Shown here piece by piece: positions 8,623 through 15,924 of a stretch of DNA of 64,000 nt. The notes under the pieces were generated by a model. That model was not told where the DNA came from and did no database searches. It was given only the letters and a program-made list of their open reading frames with translations. A program made the translations under genes and the position numbers. The stretch lies in contig CBDHDM010000088.1 in NCBI GenBank assembly GCA_965261315.1, forward strand, positions 1-64,000. Direction: 5' to 3'. The first letter of the stretch is position 1. The number at the start of each line of letters is the position of its first letter. The DNA is from Endozoicomonas sp965261315 (GTDB lineage Bacteria > Pseudomonadota > Gammaproteobacteria > Pseudomonadales > Endozoicomonadaceae).

Positions 8623-8679
8623 CGCCCTGTTTCACATTTGTACAGACACACGAAATGTGAGGAGGGCGATGTTCATCGC
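8623..8679 (+). promoter_or_regulatory. Double hairpin between glyA and nrdR
   Basis: CGCCCT-gtt-TCACATTT (8623-8639) pairs with AAATGTGA-gg-AGGGCG (8653-8668), leaving only a small internal loop. Directly overlapping its end, GCGATG-tt-CATCGC (8666-8679) makes a second perfect stem. The two stems share bases 8666-8668, so they are partly exclusive. No run of T follows the first, and only TTTCATCTCTC follows the second. It may terminate glyA weakly, act as a processing site, or be a repeat unit. Confidence 0.5.
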
Positions 8680-8767
8680 TTTCATCTCTCTACATTATCT
8701 TGTAATAAAACCGCAGCTGGTTATCATTGCTTAATCCCCTCTGAAAACTGAAGGATTATCTTGCTCA

Positions 8768-9232
8768 ATGCATTGTCCATTCTGTGGTGCAGCTGAAACA
8801 AAAGTCATCGACTCGCGTCTGGTTGCAGAAGGCAGTCAGGTGCGCAGGCGTCGTGAATGCCTGTCCTGCATTGAACGTTTTACCAGTTATGAAACAGCCG
8901 AGCTGCTGATGCCCAGACTGGTTAAACGTGATGGTACCCGTGAGCCTTTTAATGAAGATAAGCTCAGGGCAGGTATGTCTCGAGCCCTTGAGAAAAGACC
9001 CGTTGGTGTTGAGCTGCTCGAAGAAGCGTTGAGCCGGATTATCCACCGTCTGCGAGCGATGGGTGAACGTGAAGTCAGCTCTCGTATACTGGGTGAAGAA
9101 GTGATGCGGGAATTGAAACAGCTGGACGAAGTCGCTTATATCCGTTTTGCTTCTGTCTATCGTCATTTCAAGGATCTGAATGAGTTCCGGGAAGAGATTG
9201 AACGTCTGGAGACTGAGGACCGGGAATATTAA
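8768..9232 (+). CDS. nrdR: Transcriptional repressor NrdR
   Basis: The 154-residue protein has the NrdR zinc ribbon at its N-terminus (MHCPFCGAAETKVIDSR with the second cysteine pair in RRECLSC) followed by the ATP-cone domain (VKRDGTREPFNEDKLR). NrdR senses ATP/dATP and represses ribonucleotide reductase operons by binding paired palindromic boxes. It is full length. A matching box stands upstream of nrdD at 14672-14685. Only 5 bases separate it from the next gene, so the two are probably co-transcribed. Confidence 0.97.
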   Translation: MHCPFCGAAETKVIDSRLVAEGSQVRRRRECLSCIERFTSYETAELLMPRLVKRDGTREPFNEDKLRAGMSRALEKRPVGVELLEEALSRIIHRLRAMGEREVSSRILGEEVMRELKQLDEVAYIRFASVYRHFKDLNEFREEIERLETEDREY

Positions 9233-9237
9233 GCGCA

Positions 9238-9921
9238 ATGCCCCTGATTCTTTTATTACTGGCTATTCTTGCCCTGGTTTTTGGTCCCCAGCTATGGGTA
9301 CGGAAAACCCTTGGTAAATACGGTAAAGATCGATCTGACCTGCAGGGAACCGGTGGCGAACTGGCTGAGCATTTGATTCACCGGTTTCAACTGGATGAAG
9401 TGACGGTGCGGGAAGGTCAGGAGGGTGAGGATTACTACGACCCTGAAGGTAAAGTGGTTTCTCTCTCCCCATCTCACTACCAGGGAAAAACCATTGCTGC
9501 CGTAGCGGTAGCAACCCATGAAGTAAGTCATGCGCTGCAACACCAGGAACAGCACCCTGGTTTTATGCGTCGTCAGAGGCGGTTGAAAACGGCCATGATG
9601 ATTGAGCGGTTCAGTGTGATGGCCCTGATGGTTACACCTTTTATCTTTTTGCTGACACGGTTACCGCAAAGTACACTGATAACCCTGCTTCTGGGGGCAT
9701 CAGGGATGGTTGCGTCTCTCTGGGTGCAATTGATGAACCTGCCGGTTGAACTGGATGCCAGTTTTAATAAAGCATTGCCGATTCTGGAAGAAGGGTATCT
9801 TTCCCGGGATGATATTCCGGGAGCCAGAAAAGTCCTGAAAGCGGCAGCCATGACTTACGTTGCTGCAGCACTTGCAAGCTTACTGAATATTGGGCGATGG
9901 ATAGCCATCCTCCGTCGATAA
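9238..9921 (+). CDS. Neutral zinc metallopeptidase (YugP-like)
   Basis: The 227-residue membrane protein starts with a hydrophobic anchor (residues 2-17), carries the zinc-binding THEVSHALQH (HExxH) motif near residue 93, and has two further hydrophobic segments near residues 125-145 and 148-165. This is the layout of the YugP/Zn_peptidase_2 family (PF04298), whose substrates are not known. The downstream LPVELDASFNKA segment, which is conserved in the family and probably supplies the third zinc ligand, is also present. It begins 5 bases after nrdR. Confidence 0.85.
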   Translation: MPLILLLLAILALVFGPQLWVRKTLGKYGKDRSDLQGTGGELAEHLIHRFQLDEVTVREGQEGEDYYDPEGKVVSLSPSHYQGKTIAAVAVATHEVSHALQHQEQHPGFMRRQRRLKTAMMIERFSVMALMVTPFIFLLTRLPQSTLITLLLGASGMVASLWVQLMNLPVELDASFNKALPILEEGYLSRDDIPGARKVLKAAAMTYVAAALASLLNIGRWIAILRR

Positions 9922-9983
9922 AGACGTTGTTTTTTTAATGACAACACCGAACCACTGATTACTTTTTCTGGAATTGAGTTGAT

Positions 9984-10607
9984 ATGGTCAGTTCATCTCT
10001 GCTGGCTCTGTTTGTTCCCACTTTTTTCTTTGTTTCTGCGACGCCTGGCATGTGCATGACACTGGCCATGACACTGGGCATGACCGTGGGGGTTCGTCGT
10101 GCGCTCTGGATGATGTTGGGAGAATTGCTGGGTGTTGGACTGATTGCTGTGCTGGCCGTTGTTGGCGTGGCTGCAGTGATGTTGAACTACCCAACGGCAT
10201 TCACGGTGTTTAAGTGGGTTGGGGGTGTGTATCTGTTTTACCTGGGGTTCCAGATGTGGCTTTCCAAAGGGAAAATGGCCATTCCGCAAGAGGGACAGAA
10301 GCCACGGGAGACGGGGGCGAGAGAACTGATGGTTCAGGGATTTGTAACCGCTGTGGCTAACCCAAAAGGGTGGGCGTTCTGTATCTCACTGTTGCCACCC
10401 TTTATTTCTGCAGACCTTCCGGTAATGCCGCAGCTGATTATTCTGGTTTCCATTATTCTGGTTATCGAGTTTATCTGTTTGAATATTTACGCAGCGGGCG
10501 GTAGAACTCTGAGGCATTTTCTGCAGAAAAACGGCAATGTTCGGGTGATGAACCGGATTGCCGGCTCTCTGATGATGGGCGTGGGTATCTGGCTGGCTTT
10601 TGGTTGA
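9984..10607 (+). CDS. LysE/RhtB family amino-acid exporter
   Basis: The 207-residue protein has about six hydrophobic segments and the RhtB-type N-terminal signature (FVSATPGMCMTLAMTLGMTV). NPKGWAFCISLLPPF in the middle is the second conserved block of the family. Members export homoserine, threonine, leucine or related amino acids through the inner membrane using proton motive force. The substrate cannot be predicted from sequence. It converges with nrdG, and only 17 bases separate the two stops. Confidence 0.88.
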   Translation: MVSSSLLALFVPTFFFVSATPGMCMTLAMTLGMTVGVRRALWMMLGELLGVGLIAVLAVVGVAAVMLNYPTAFTVFKWVGGVYLFYLGFQMWLSKGKMAIPQEGQKPRETGARELMVQGFVTAVANPKGWAFCISLLPPFISADLPVMPQLIILVSIILVIEFICLNIYAAGGRTLRHFLQKNGNVRVMNRIAGSLMMGVGIWLAFG

Positions 10608-10624
10608 ATAACAGCAGCAGTGGT

Positions 10625-11131
10625 TCAAAAAGAATCCCGGAGCAAGGCCACGCTCCCATGAATCTGATTTTTCATTTGGATTACCCTCTGGTTACTGCTG
10701 CCACGCCAGGGCAGTGACAGATCTCTCTTATCCAGCTCAAAGCGCCCATCAATCAACACATCGATGTATTGCACAACGCCCTGTTGGGCTTTGCTGAGCT
10801 CTTCCAGTGTGTACCCCGTCCAGAGCCAGATATTTTTTTCCGGATATTCGGCTTTTACCCGTTTCACCAGTTTCAGCATGCTGGGCAGATTGCCAGGATT
10901 GAGTGGGTCTCCGCCGGACAGTGACAACCCATCCCGCTTGATACGGGAATCCCCCAGGTCCTTAATTATCCGGTCTTCCATTGCCTGGTCAAAGGGGGTT
11001 CCCTTACTGGCATCCCAGGTAGTGGCGTTATGGCAGCCTTTGCAGAAGTGCTCGCAGCCACTGACAAACAGAGTGCAGCGGGTGCCTTCACCATTGACCA
11101 CATCGATTGGATAGTATTGGAGGTAGTTCAT
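10625..11131 (-). CDS. nrdG: Anaerobic ribonucleotide reductase activating protein
   Basis: This 168-residue radical-SAM enzyme installs the glycyl radical in NrdD. It has the atypical cluster motif C-x3-C-x2-C in SGCEHFCKGC, LSLSGGDPL and a DVLIDGRF segment as in E. coli NrdG, with C-terminal WRGSSNQ. The ATG at 11131 matches the family start (MNYLQYYP); an ATG two codons earlier is also possible. It lies on the same strand as nrdD, but the two are separated by the oppositely oriented MYND gene. Confidence 0.95.
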   Translation of the reverse strand: MNYLQYYPIDVVNGEGTRCTLFVSGCEHFCKGCHNATTWDASKGTPFDQAMEDRIIKDLGDSRIKRDGLSLSGGDPLNPGNLPSMLKLVKRVKAEYPEKNIWLWTGYTLEELSKAQQGVVQYIDVLIDGRFELDKRDLSLPWRGSSNQRVIQMKNQIHGSVALLRDSF

Positions 11132-11436
11132 ATACACTTCTCGCTTAAACAGGATTCTGCATCCTCTTGTTCAGACCCATCAGGGAACACAAGGATTACG
11201 TTTCATATGTTTGTATGACAGTTAATACCATTTCCGCTTTCTCAAAGGACTCCTGTTTTTCGCCATCTTATCGCATAAAGCAAGAATGTAAGTATTGCTT
11301 GCCGCCCGGTTAGTGATTTATTCGAAAGCAAATGGTTAAGTCCTCCAGCCTTATTCCGTGGACATTGCACAAAATACGATAGCGAGCTAGTAATTACTCC
11401 TCTAAATCCAGTAAGTATAACCAAAAGGTATAAAAT
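11132..11436. other. AT-rich spacer between nrdG and the MYND gene
   Basis: This 305-base divergent spacer has no gene I can support. It must contain the promoters of both flanking genes if nrdG is no longer read from the nrdD promoter. I see no palindrome resembling an NrdR box in it. Confidence 0.5.
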
Positions 11437-12234
11437 ATGATGGCTAAAAATTCTTTACTAGTATCCTCTTCTGCCACGCAAGGACGGGAACCAGATATTC
11501 CGAAGTCTTCTTCTGGTGCGCTTTTAAATAAGTTCAAGCATATGACGGTCGCTCCGGTTGTTGCATCTACATCTAAGTGTGCTTATCCAAAGTGCGAATC
11601 TGCCACCGTTGAATTGAAAAACTGCGCTGCTTGTAGAGAAGTCCAGTATTGTACTAAGGAGCATCAAAAAAATGACTGGAAACGTCATAAAGCCGATTGC
11701 CTGTCGAGTAAAGTAAGTATTCTTTCTCGCTTGGAAGATGCCGTCGTAACAGACAATAAAATAAAGAAGATCAACCCTCGTTTTGGTCAATTTGGTTACA
11801 TGGACAACTGTGATTTCTGTGCAAATTTGTATGCATACTTTTTGAAATTTGGAAGTCTTGGTGACTACAAGGAAGGAGCTCTCCCATACAGTTGTGGACA
11901 TTTAAAGGATAGAATCGCTTATGAATATGCAAGAAATTATACTGTAAAAAACTTAGAACTGGGTCAAAAACTGTTCGAAGATATCCTGGCAGCTAGGGTT
12001 GCTGGAGAATCAATTGAATCGATCGAAGACGCATTACTAAAGGAAGAAAATGAAACTTTTTATATAATGAAGGGTTATCGAAGTTTTTCTCCAGCAGGGG
12101 CGAAAAGTATGCACTCTTGGGTAGCCTTTAAAGTCAACGGGACGATTTATCATAAGTGCCCACAGCATGGCCAAGATCTCCCTTATGAATTTTCGGAGTT
12201 CGTTAGTTTTGCCTATTATCGTGTCAAGTTATGA
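11437..12234 (+). CDS. MYND zinc-finger protein, eukaryotic-like
   Basis: Residues 48-88 contain all eight MYND ligands: C48, C53, C63, C66, C72, H76, H84 and C88, with the typical spacing CAAC, YCTKEHQ and WKRHKADC. MYND fingers are protein-protein interaction modules of animal and fungal regulators and are rare in bacteria. A Ser/Thr-rich, probably disordered leader of about 45 residues precedes it, as in other effector candidates of this window. The remaining 175 residues are unrecognised; they hold more cysteines (CDFC at 125-128, SCGH at 152-155) and HSWVAF near 226-231. No signal peptide is visible. It is AT-richer than its neighbours and is inserted between nrdG and nrdD in the opposite direction. 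Confidence 0.88.
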   Translation: MMAKNSLLVSSSATQGREPDIPKSSSGALLNKFKHMTVAPVVASTSKCAYPKCESATVELKNCAACREVQYCTKEHQKNDWKRHKADCLSSKVSILSRLEDAVVTDNKIKKINPRFGQFGYMDNCDFCANLYAYFLKFGSLGDYKEGALPYSCGHLKDRIAYEYARNYTVKNLELGQKLFEDILAARVAGESIESIEDALLKEENETFYIMKGYRSFSPAGAKSMHSWVAFKVNGTIYHKCPQHGQDLPYEFSEFVSFAYYRVKL

Positions 12235-12373
12235 AATGAAGTGGCCACCGAAGAAGCTGCATGGTACTTATTTGTTGATCCAATACAGCTCTCTCAATTA
12301 TCAAGGGCTGTAACTATATAGAACTATAGTTCATTTATATATGGCCCTTGGATATCATGGGCTACATGCTTTC

Positions 12374-12404
12374 CCTCGTTCCCATGCTCTGTGTGGGAAC
12401 GAGG
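12374..12404. repeat. REP-like palindrome
   Basis: CCTCGTTCCCA and TGGGAACGAGG form a perfect 11-bp stem around a 9-base loop. This resembles the CTCGTTCCCA/TGGGAACG palindromes scattered in many gammaproteobacteria. It lies in the convergent space between the MYND gene and nrdD. The following GTGTCTCTGTGCCTTTGTGGT resembles one arm of the repeat at 15741-15912. Confidence 0.6.
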
Positions 12405-12452
12405 TTGGCTTTGTGTCTCTGTGCCTTTGTGGTGAAGTCTTTTACACCAGTA

Positions 12453-14585
12453 TCAGAGGTGTTTTACCCGGCGAACCACTTCTTCCTGCTTACCCTTAAT
12501 GAAAGGTCGGCTGTTAGGCTGTCCCAGGTAGCCACAGACACGGCGGGTTACTGACATTTTATCGGAGTCCCGGTTCTTGCACTGTGGGCATTCAAAACCT
12601 CTATTGGTGGCATTGAACTCACCTTCATAGCCACAGCTGTAGCAGGAGTCGTTCGGTGTATTTGTGCCGTAGTAGGGAACCTTGTCGTAGGTGTAATCCC
12701 AGACGTTCTCCAGGGCCTTCAGGTTATTGACCATGTTCGGGTATTCGCCGTAACAGATAAAACCGCCGGTGGCATGCTTGGGGTATACCTGTTCAAAGTC
12801 TACCTTGTCGTATGGATTTACCTTCTTTTCCACATCCAGGTGGAACGAGTTGGTGTAGTAACCTTTTTCAGTCACTCCTTCAATGACGCCAAATTTCTTT
12901 TTGTCCAGTCGGCAGAAGCGATCACACAGACTTTCGCTTGGGGTTGAGTAAAGGCTGAAGCCGTAGCCGGTTTCTTCCTTCCACTCATTCACTGCTGCGC
13001 GCAGGGTTTCAACGATGGCCACCCCTTTCTGGCGGAGTGCTTCGTTTTCATAGAGGTCAGCTACACCGGACTGGCCACCGTAGAGTGCATTAATGGTTTC
13101 GTGAATGCCGATATACCCCAGGGAGATAGAAGCACGACCATTCTTGAATATTTTGCTGATCTTGTCATCCGGCTTCAGGCGCACACCACAGGCTCCTTCC
13201 ACATAGAGAATAGGAGCTACCCGGGCATGAACATTATCCAGACGCTGGATTCGGGTCATCAGCGCTTCTTTAGCCAGCTTCAGGCGTTTTTCCAGCAGCG
13301 TATAGAAGGTTTGTTCACAGCCCTTACTCTCAATAGCAATACGAGGCAGGTTGAGAGAGACAACGCCCAGGTTGTTTCGGCCATCGTGAATCAGTTTGCC
13401 ATCTTCTTCATAAACGCCCAGGAATGAACGACAGCCCATGGGGGTTTTAAAACTGCCGGTCACTTCAACCAGTTTTTCATAGTTGAGAATATCCGGATAC
13501 ATGCGCTTGCTGGCACACTCAAGCGCCAATTGCTTGATGTCGTAGTTCGGATCTTCAGCGCTGAAGTTCACACCTTTTTTGATAGCAAACACCAGCTTTG
13601 GAAAGACCGGTGTCTTACAATTTCTACCAAGACCGCGAATCCTGTTTTTCAGAATGGACTTCTGCACCAGGCGCTCTTCCCAGCTGGTGCCAAGGCCAAA
13701 ACCAAAGGTGACAAACGGTGTCTGACCATTGGCAGTATGCAGGGTATTTACCTCATACTCCAAAGCCTGGTAAGCGTCGTAGCAGTCCTTCTCAGTCATC
13801 TCCATGGCATATTCACGGGCTTTGTCTTCGTCGCCAATCCAGCGCATGCCCTGCTTGAGGTGCTTGTCGAAGGTCTTGCGAACGTAAGGTGCGTGAATAC
13901 GGTCAATCTCGTTGATACTGGTGCCACCATAGATATGGCTGGAAACCTGGGCAATGATCTGGGCGGTGATGGCTGCAGCCGTGGTGATCGACTTTGGTTT
14001 TTCAATTTCCGCATTACCCATACGGAAACCGTTGTTCATCATCCCTTCAATATCGATCAACATACAGTTGAACATGGGGAAAAAGGGCGCATAGTCCAGA
14101 TCGTGGTAGTGAATCTCACCACGCTCATGAGCTGCGGTAATATGGGCTGGCAGAATATGTTGTTTGGCGTAGTGTTTGGCGACAACGCCAGCCAGTAGAT
14201 CCCGCTGTGTCGGGATAACCTGACTGTCTTTGTTGGCGTTTTCATTCATGATCTCTTCATTATCCTGATTGATAATGCTGAGAATATCCCGGCCCATGGC
14301 ATTACGGGATTCCCGCTCGATATCACGGGTCTGCCTGAACTCAATGTATTTGCGAGCCGCGTTGTGGTACTCGCTGCTCATCAGCAGGTCTTCCACCTGA
14401 TTCTGGATGTCATAGATGTCCACCGTTTCCTGACCTGCCACTGTATTGGCCACTTTTTTAGCGACATACTCAGCAAAGTCATTGTCTTTGATCTGAGCAT
14501 CATTCAGGGCGCTGGCAACGGCTTTTACGATGCGTGGCGCATCAAAAGGCTGGCGTGAGCCATCGCGTTTGATGATCTCAGTCAT
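12453..14585 (-). CDS. nrdD: Anaerobic ribonucleoside-triphosphate reductase
   Basis: The 711-residue class III reductase makes deoxynucleotides without oxygen. It has an N-terminal ATP cone (IIKRDGSRQPFD), the catalytic barrel, a zinc site with two CxxC pairs (CYSCGYEGE and FECPQC) and the glycyl-radical motif RRVCGYLG with the radical glycine near residue 686. The start at 14585 is chosen because GGAG lies just upstream and family members begin close to IIKRDG; a longer frame of 13 extra residues exists. Its partner nrdG follows on the same strand after an interruption by the MYND gene. An NrdR-like box lies about 90 bases upstream. Confidence 0.95.
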   Translation of the reverse strand: MTEIIKRDGSRQPFDAPRIVKAVASALNDAQIKDNDFAEYVAKKVANTVAGQETVDIYDIQNQVEDLLMSSEYHNAARKYIEFRQTRDIERESRNAMGRDILSIINQDNEEIMNENANKDSQVIPTQRDLLAGVVAKHYAKQHILPAHITAAHERGEIHYHDLDYAPFFPMFNCMLIDIEGMMNNGFRMGNAEIEKPKSITTAAAITAQIIAQVSSHIYGGTSINEIDRIHAPYVRKTFDKHLKQGMRWIGDEDKAREYAMEMTEKDCYDAYQALEYEVNTLHTANGQTPFVTFGFGLGTSWEERLVQKSILKNRIRGLGRNCKTPVFPKLVFAIKKGVNFSAEDPNYDIKQLALECASKRMYPDILNYEKLVEVTGSFKTPMGCRSFLGVYEEDGKLIHDGRNNLGVVSLNLPRIAIESKGCEQTFYTLLEKRLKLAKEALMTRIQRLDNVHARVAPILYVEGACGVRLKPDDKISKIFKNGRASISLGYIGIHETINALYGGQSGVADLYENEALRQKGVAIVETLRAAVNEWKEETGYGFSLYSTPSESLCDRFCRLDKKKFGVIEGVTEKGYYTNSFHLDVEKKVNPYDKVDFEQVYPKHATGGFICYGEYPNMVNNLKALENVWDYTYDKVPYYGTNTPNDSCYSCGYEGEFNATNRGFECPQCKNRDSDKMSVTRRVCGYLGQPNSRPFIKGKQEEVVRRVKHL

Positions 14586-14671
14586 GGTGGGTCTCCGGAC
14601 AAATAGAATAAGTCGATATAGCACCTTAATGGGTGAAATATCTACAGGTGGTGGTTTGGCTGTTTGATGAG

Positions 14672-14685
14672 CACTATATATAGTG
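14672..14685. promoter_or_regulatory. Probable NrdR box upstream of nrdD
   Basis: CACTATATATAGTG is a perfect 14-base palindrome matching the known NrdR consensus (acaCTATATATAGtgt). It sits 87 bases upstream of the nrdD start. NrdR boxes work in pairs; a weak partner, TCTACTAAAGTGA, lies about 31 bases away centre to centre near 14703-14716, and another weak AT-rich site is near 14861-14874. The surrounding spacer of about 345 bases to the next gene shows nothing else. Confidence 0.75.
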
Positions 14686-14930
14686 TTTGTTGGCAGCTAT
14701 GATCTACTAAAGTGAAGTGTTCTGCAATATTGACAAAACGTAAATCTTCACGGGAAATCGCGGTTGTGGATGGAAAGTCAGGAGTTACTGTCATGGAAGC
14801 TCCCACAATCTGTGTGGTTAAAGAGAAGTAACGTCTCACTGAAATAGTTGATAGGTATATACCGATATATTGTGACAGTGCATCATATTGATGGATGCGA
14901 TTGATGATGAGATGATCTGCGCCTTTTTTA

Positions 14931-15680
14931 ATGTCCGATGTGGAGATTGAGTTGAGCCCTAATCACGGAAAAACATCCCTGGCCAATTGTGAGTTTGATC
15001 AGTTTCAGGAAAAGATGCTGTCTGCCTACCTGGCGACCTGCAGTGAGCGGGTAATGACGCTGACTGCCATTAAAGGCCTGATGTTTGCCATTGCCAACTC
15101 TCCAGTTAATGTACCACCGGATCGTTGGATGACGCTGGCTCTGGCTACCCGAAATCCGGTATTTGAGTCTTCCCAGCAGGAAGCTGACGTACGCCATATT
15201 CTGTTTAACCTTCTGGAGAAGACCAGAAAAACCATCAGTGGTGGCTATGAAGTTCTTCCCGAAGAATGTCGTGCAGAAGATGTCTATTCATCCGAGTTTT
15301 CCCGCCTCAAGGAGTGGGCAACGGGGTATGGACAGGGCTGTGAGTTACTGATGGATGTATGGACTCAGGTATTGAAGCATCCCAAGGTTCAGCCAATGGA
15401 AGAGTCCTGGTCCAGCTGTATGGTCTTACTGAACGTCTGGAGTCGTTCAGATAGTCTTTTGGAAAAGGCCAAAAAGAAAGATGGTCCAGATGTGAATAAG
15501 ATGCTTCAGGCCATGCCTGCGGTTGCCAGAGAAATGGCAGTGATGTGTCATGATATTCGCAGGATCTGGCAGAAAGCTCTGGAGAAGCCTGCAACGGTCA
15601 CGGTCACTAAAATAGGGCGGAATGATCCCTGCCCATGCGGTAGTGGTAAAAAGCACAAGAAGTGCTGCGAAAAAGCGTAA
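14931..15680 (+). CDS. YecA/UPF0149-like protein with C-terminal SEC-C motif
   Basis: The 249-residue protein has a helical N-terminal region of the YecA/YgfB type (a region with WATGYGQG near residue 130) and ends with the SEC-C zinc motif GRNDPCPCGSGKKHKKCC. SEC-C tails bind zinc and often contact ribosomes or SecB, as in SecA and YecA. The exact role is not known. It is divergent from nrdD and followed by a repeat-rich spacer. Confidence 0.75.
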   Translation: MSDVEIELSPNHGKTSLANCEFDQFQEKMLSAYLATCSERVMTLTAIKGLMFAIANSPVNVPPDRWMTLALATRNPVFESSQQEADVRHILFNLLEKTRKTISGGYEVLPEECRAEDVYSSEFSRLKEWATGYGQGCELLMDVWTQVLKHPKVQPMEESWSSCMVLLNVWSRSDSLLEKAKKKDGPDVNKMLQAMPAVAREMAVMCHDIRRIWQKALEKPATVTVTKIGRNDPCPCGSGKKHKKCCEKA

Positions 15681-15687
15681 AAGATTT

Positions 15688-15741
15688 TCAGGGCCTGTTG
15701 ACGTTTCGCTGAGCATGCAACGAAACGTCAACAGGCCCTGA
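15688..15741. repeat. 21-bp perfect palindrome with 12-base loop
   Basis: The arm at 15688-15708 (beginning TCAGGGCCTGTTGACG and ending TTTCG) is the exact reverse complement of 15721-15741. The loop is CTGAGCATGCAA. Part of the arm recurs at 21242-21259 and at 1103-1114. It lies 7 bases beyond the stop of the SEC-C gene, so as RNA it could act as a 3' end, though no T-run follows. Confidence 0.8.
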
Positions 15742-15912
15742 CCACAAAGATCACGAAGGCCGATCAATGGCTCCTCGGTAACCGCTCCCTGCGTTACTCT
15801 GGCTTCTGCATCCATGCAGTCGTGCAAAATCGGCACTTCCACCATTCATGGTGGTCGCACAAAGAAAACATTATTTTTTCAAAACCTTTGTGGGCTTTGT
15901 GATCTCTGTGGT
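15741..15912. repeat. Inverted-repeat element of the ACCACAGAGATCAC type
   Basis: ACCACAAAGATCAC at 15741-15754 pairs with GTGATCTCTGTGGT at 15899-15912 (one mismatch), enclosing about 145 bases without a gene. The same arms occur at 61877-61938 around a much shorter core. Together with the palindrome just before it, it fills the space between the SEC-C gene and the MscS gene. It could be a miniature element mobilised by a transposase not in this window. Confidence 0.55.
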
Positions 15913-15924
15913 TCAGGCCAATCT

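Noticed and set aside
13530..14198. 222-codon forward frame inside nrdD
   Set aside because: Antisense shadow of a highly conserved gene; no ribosome-binding site or recognisable domain.
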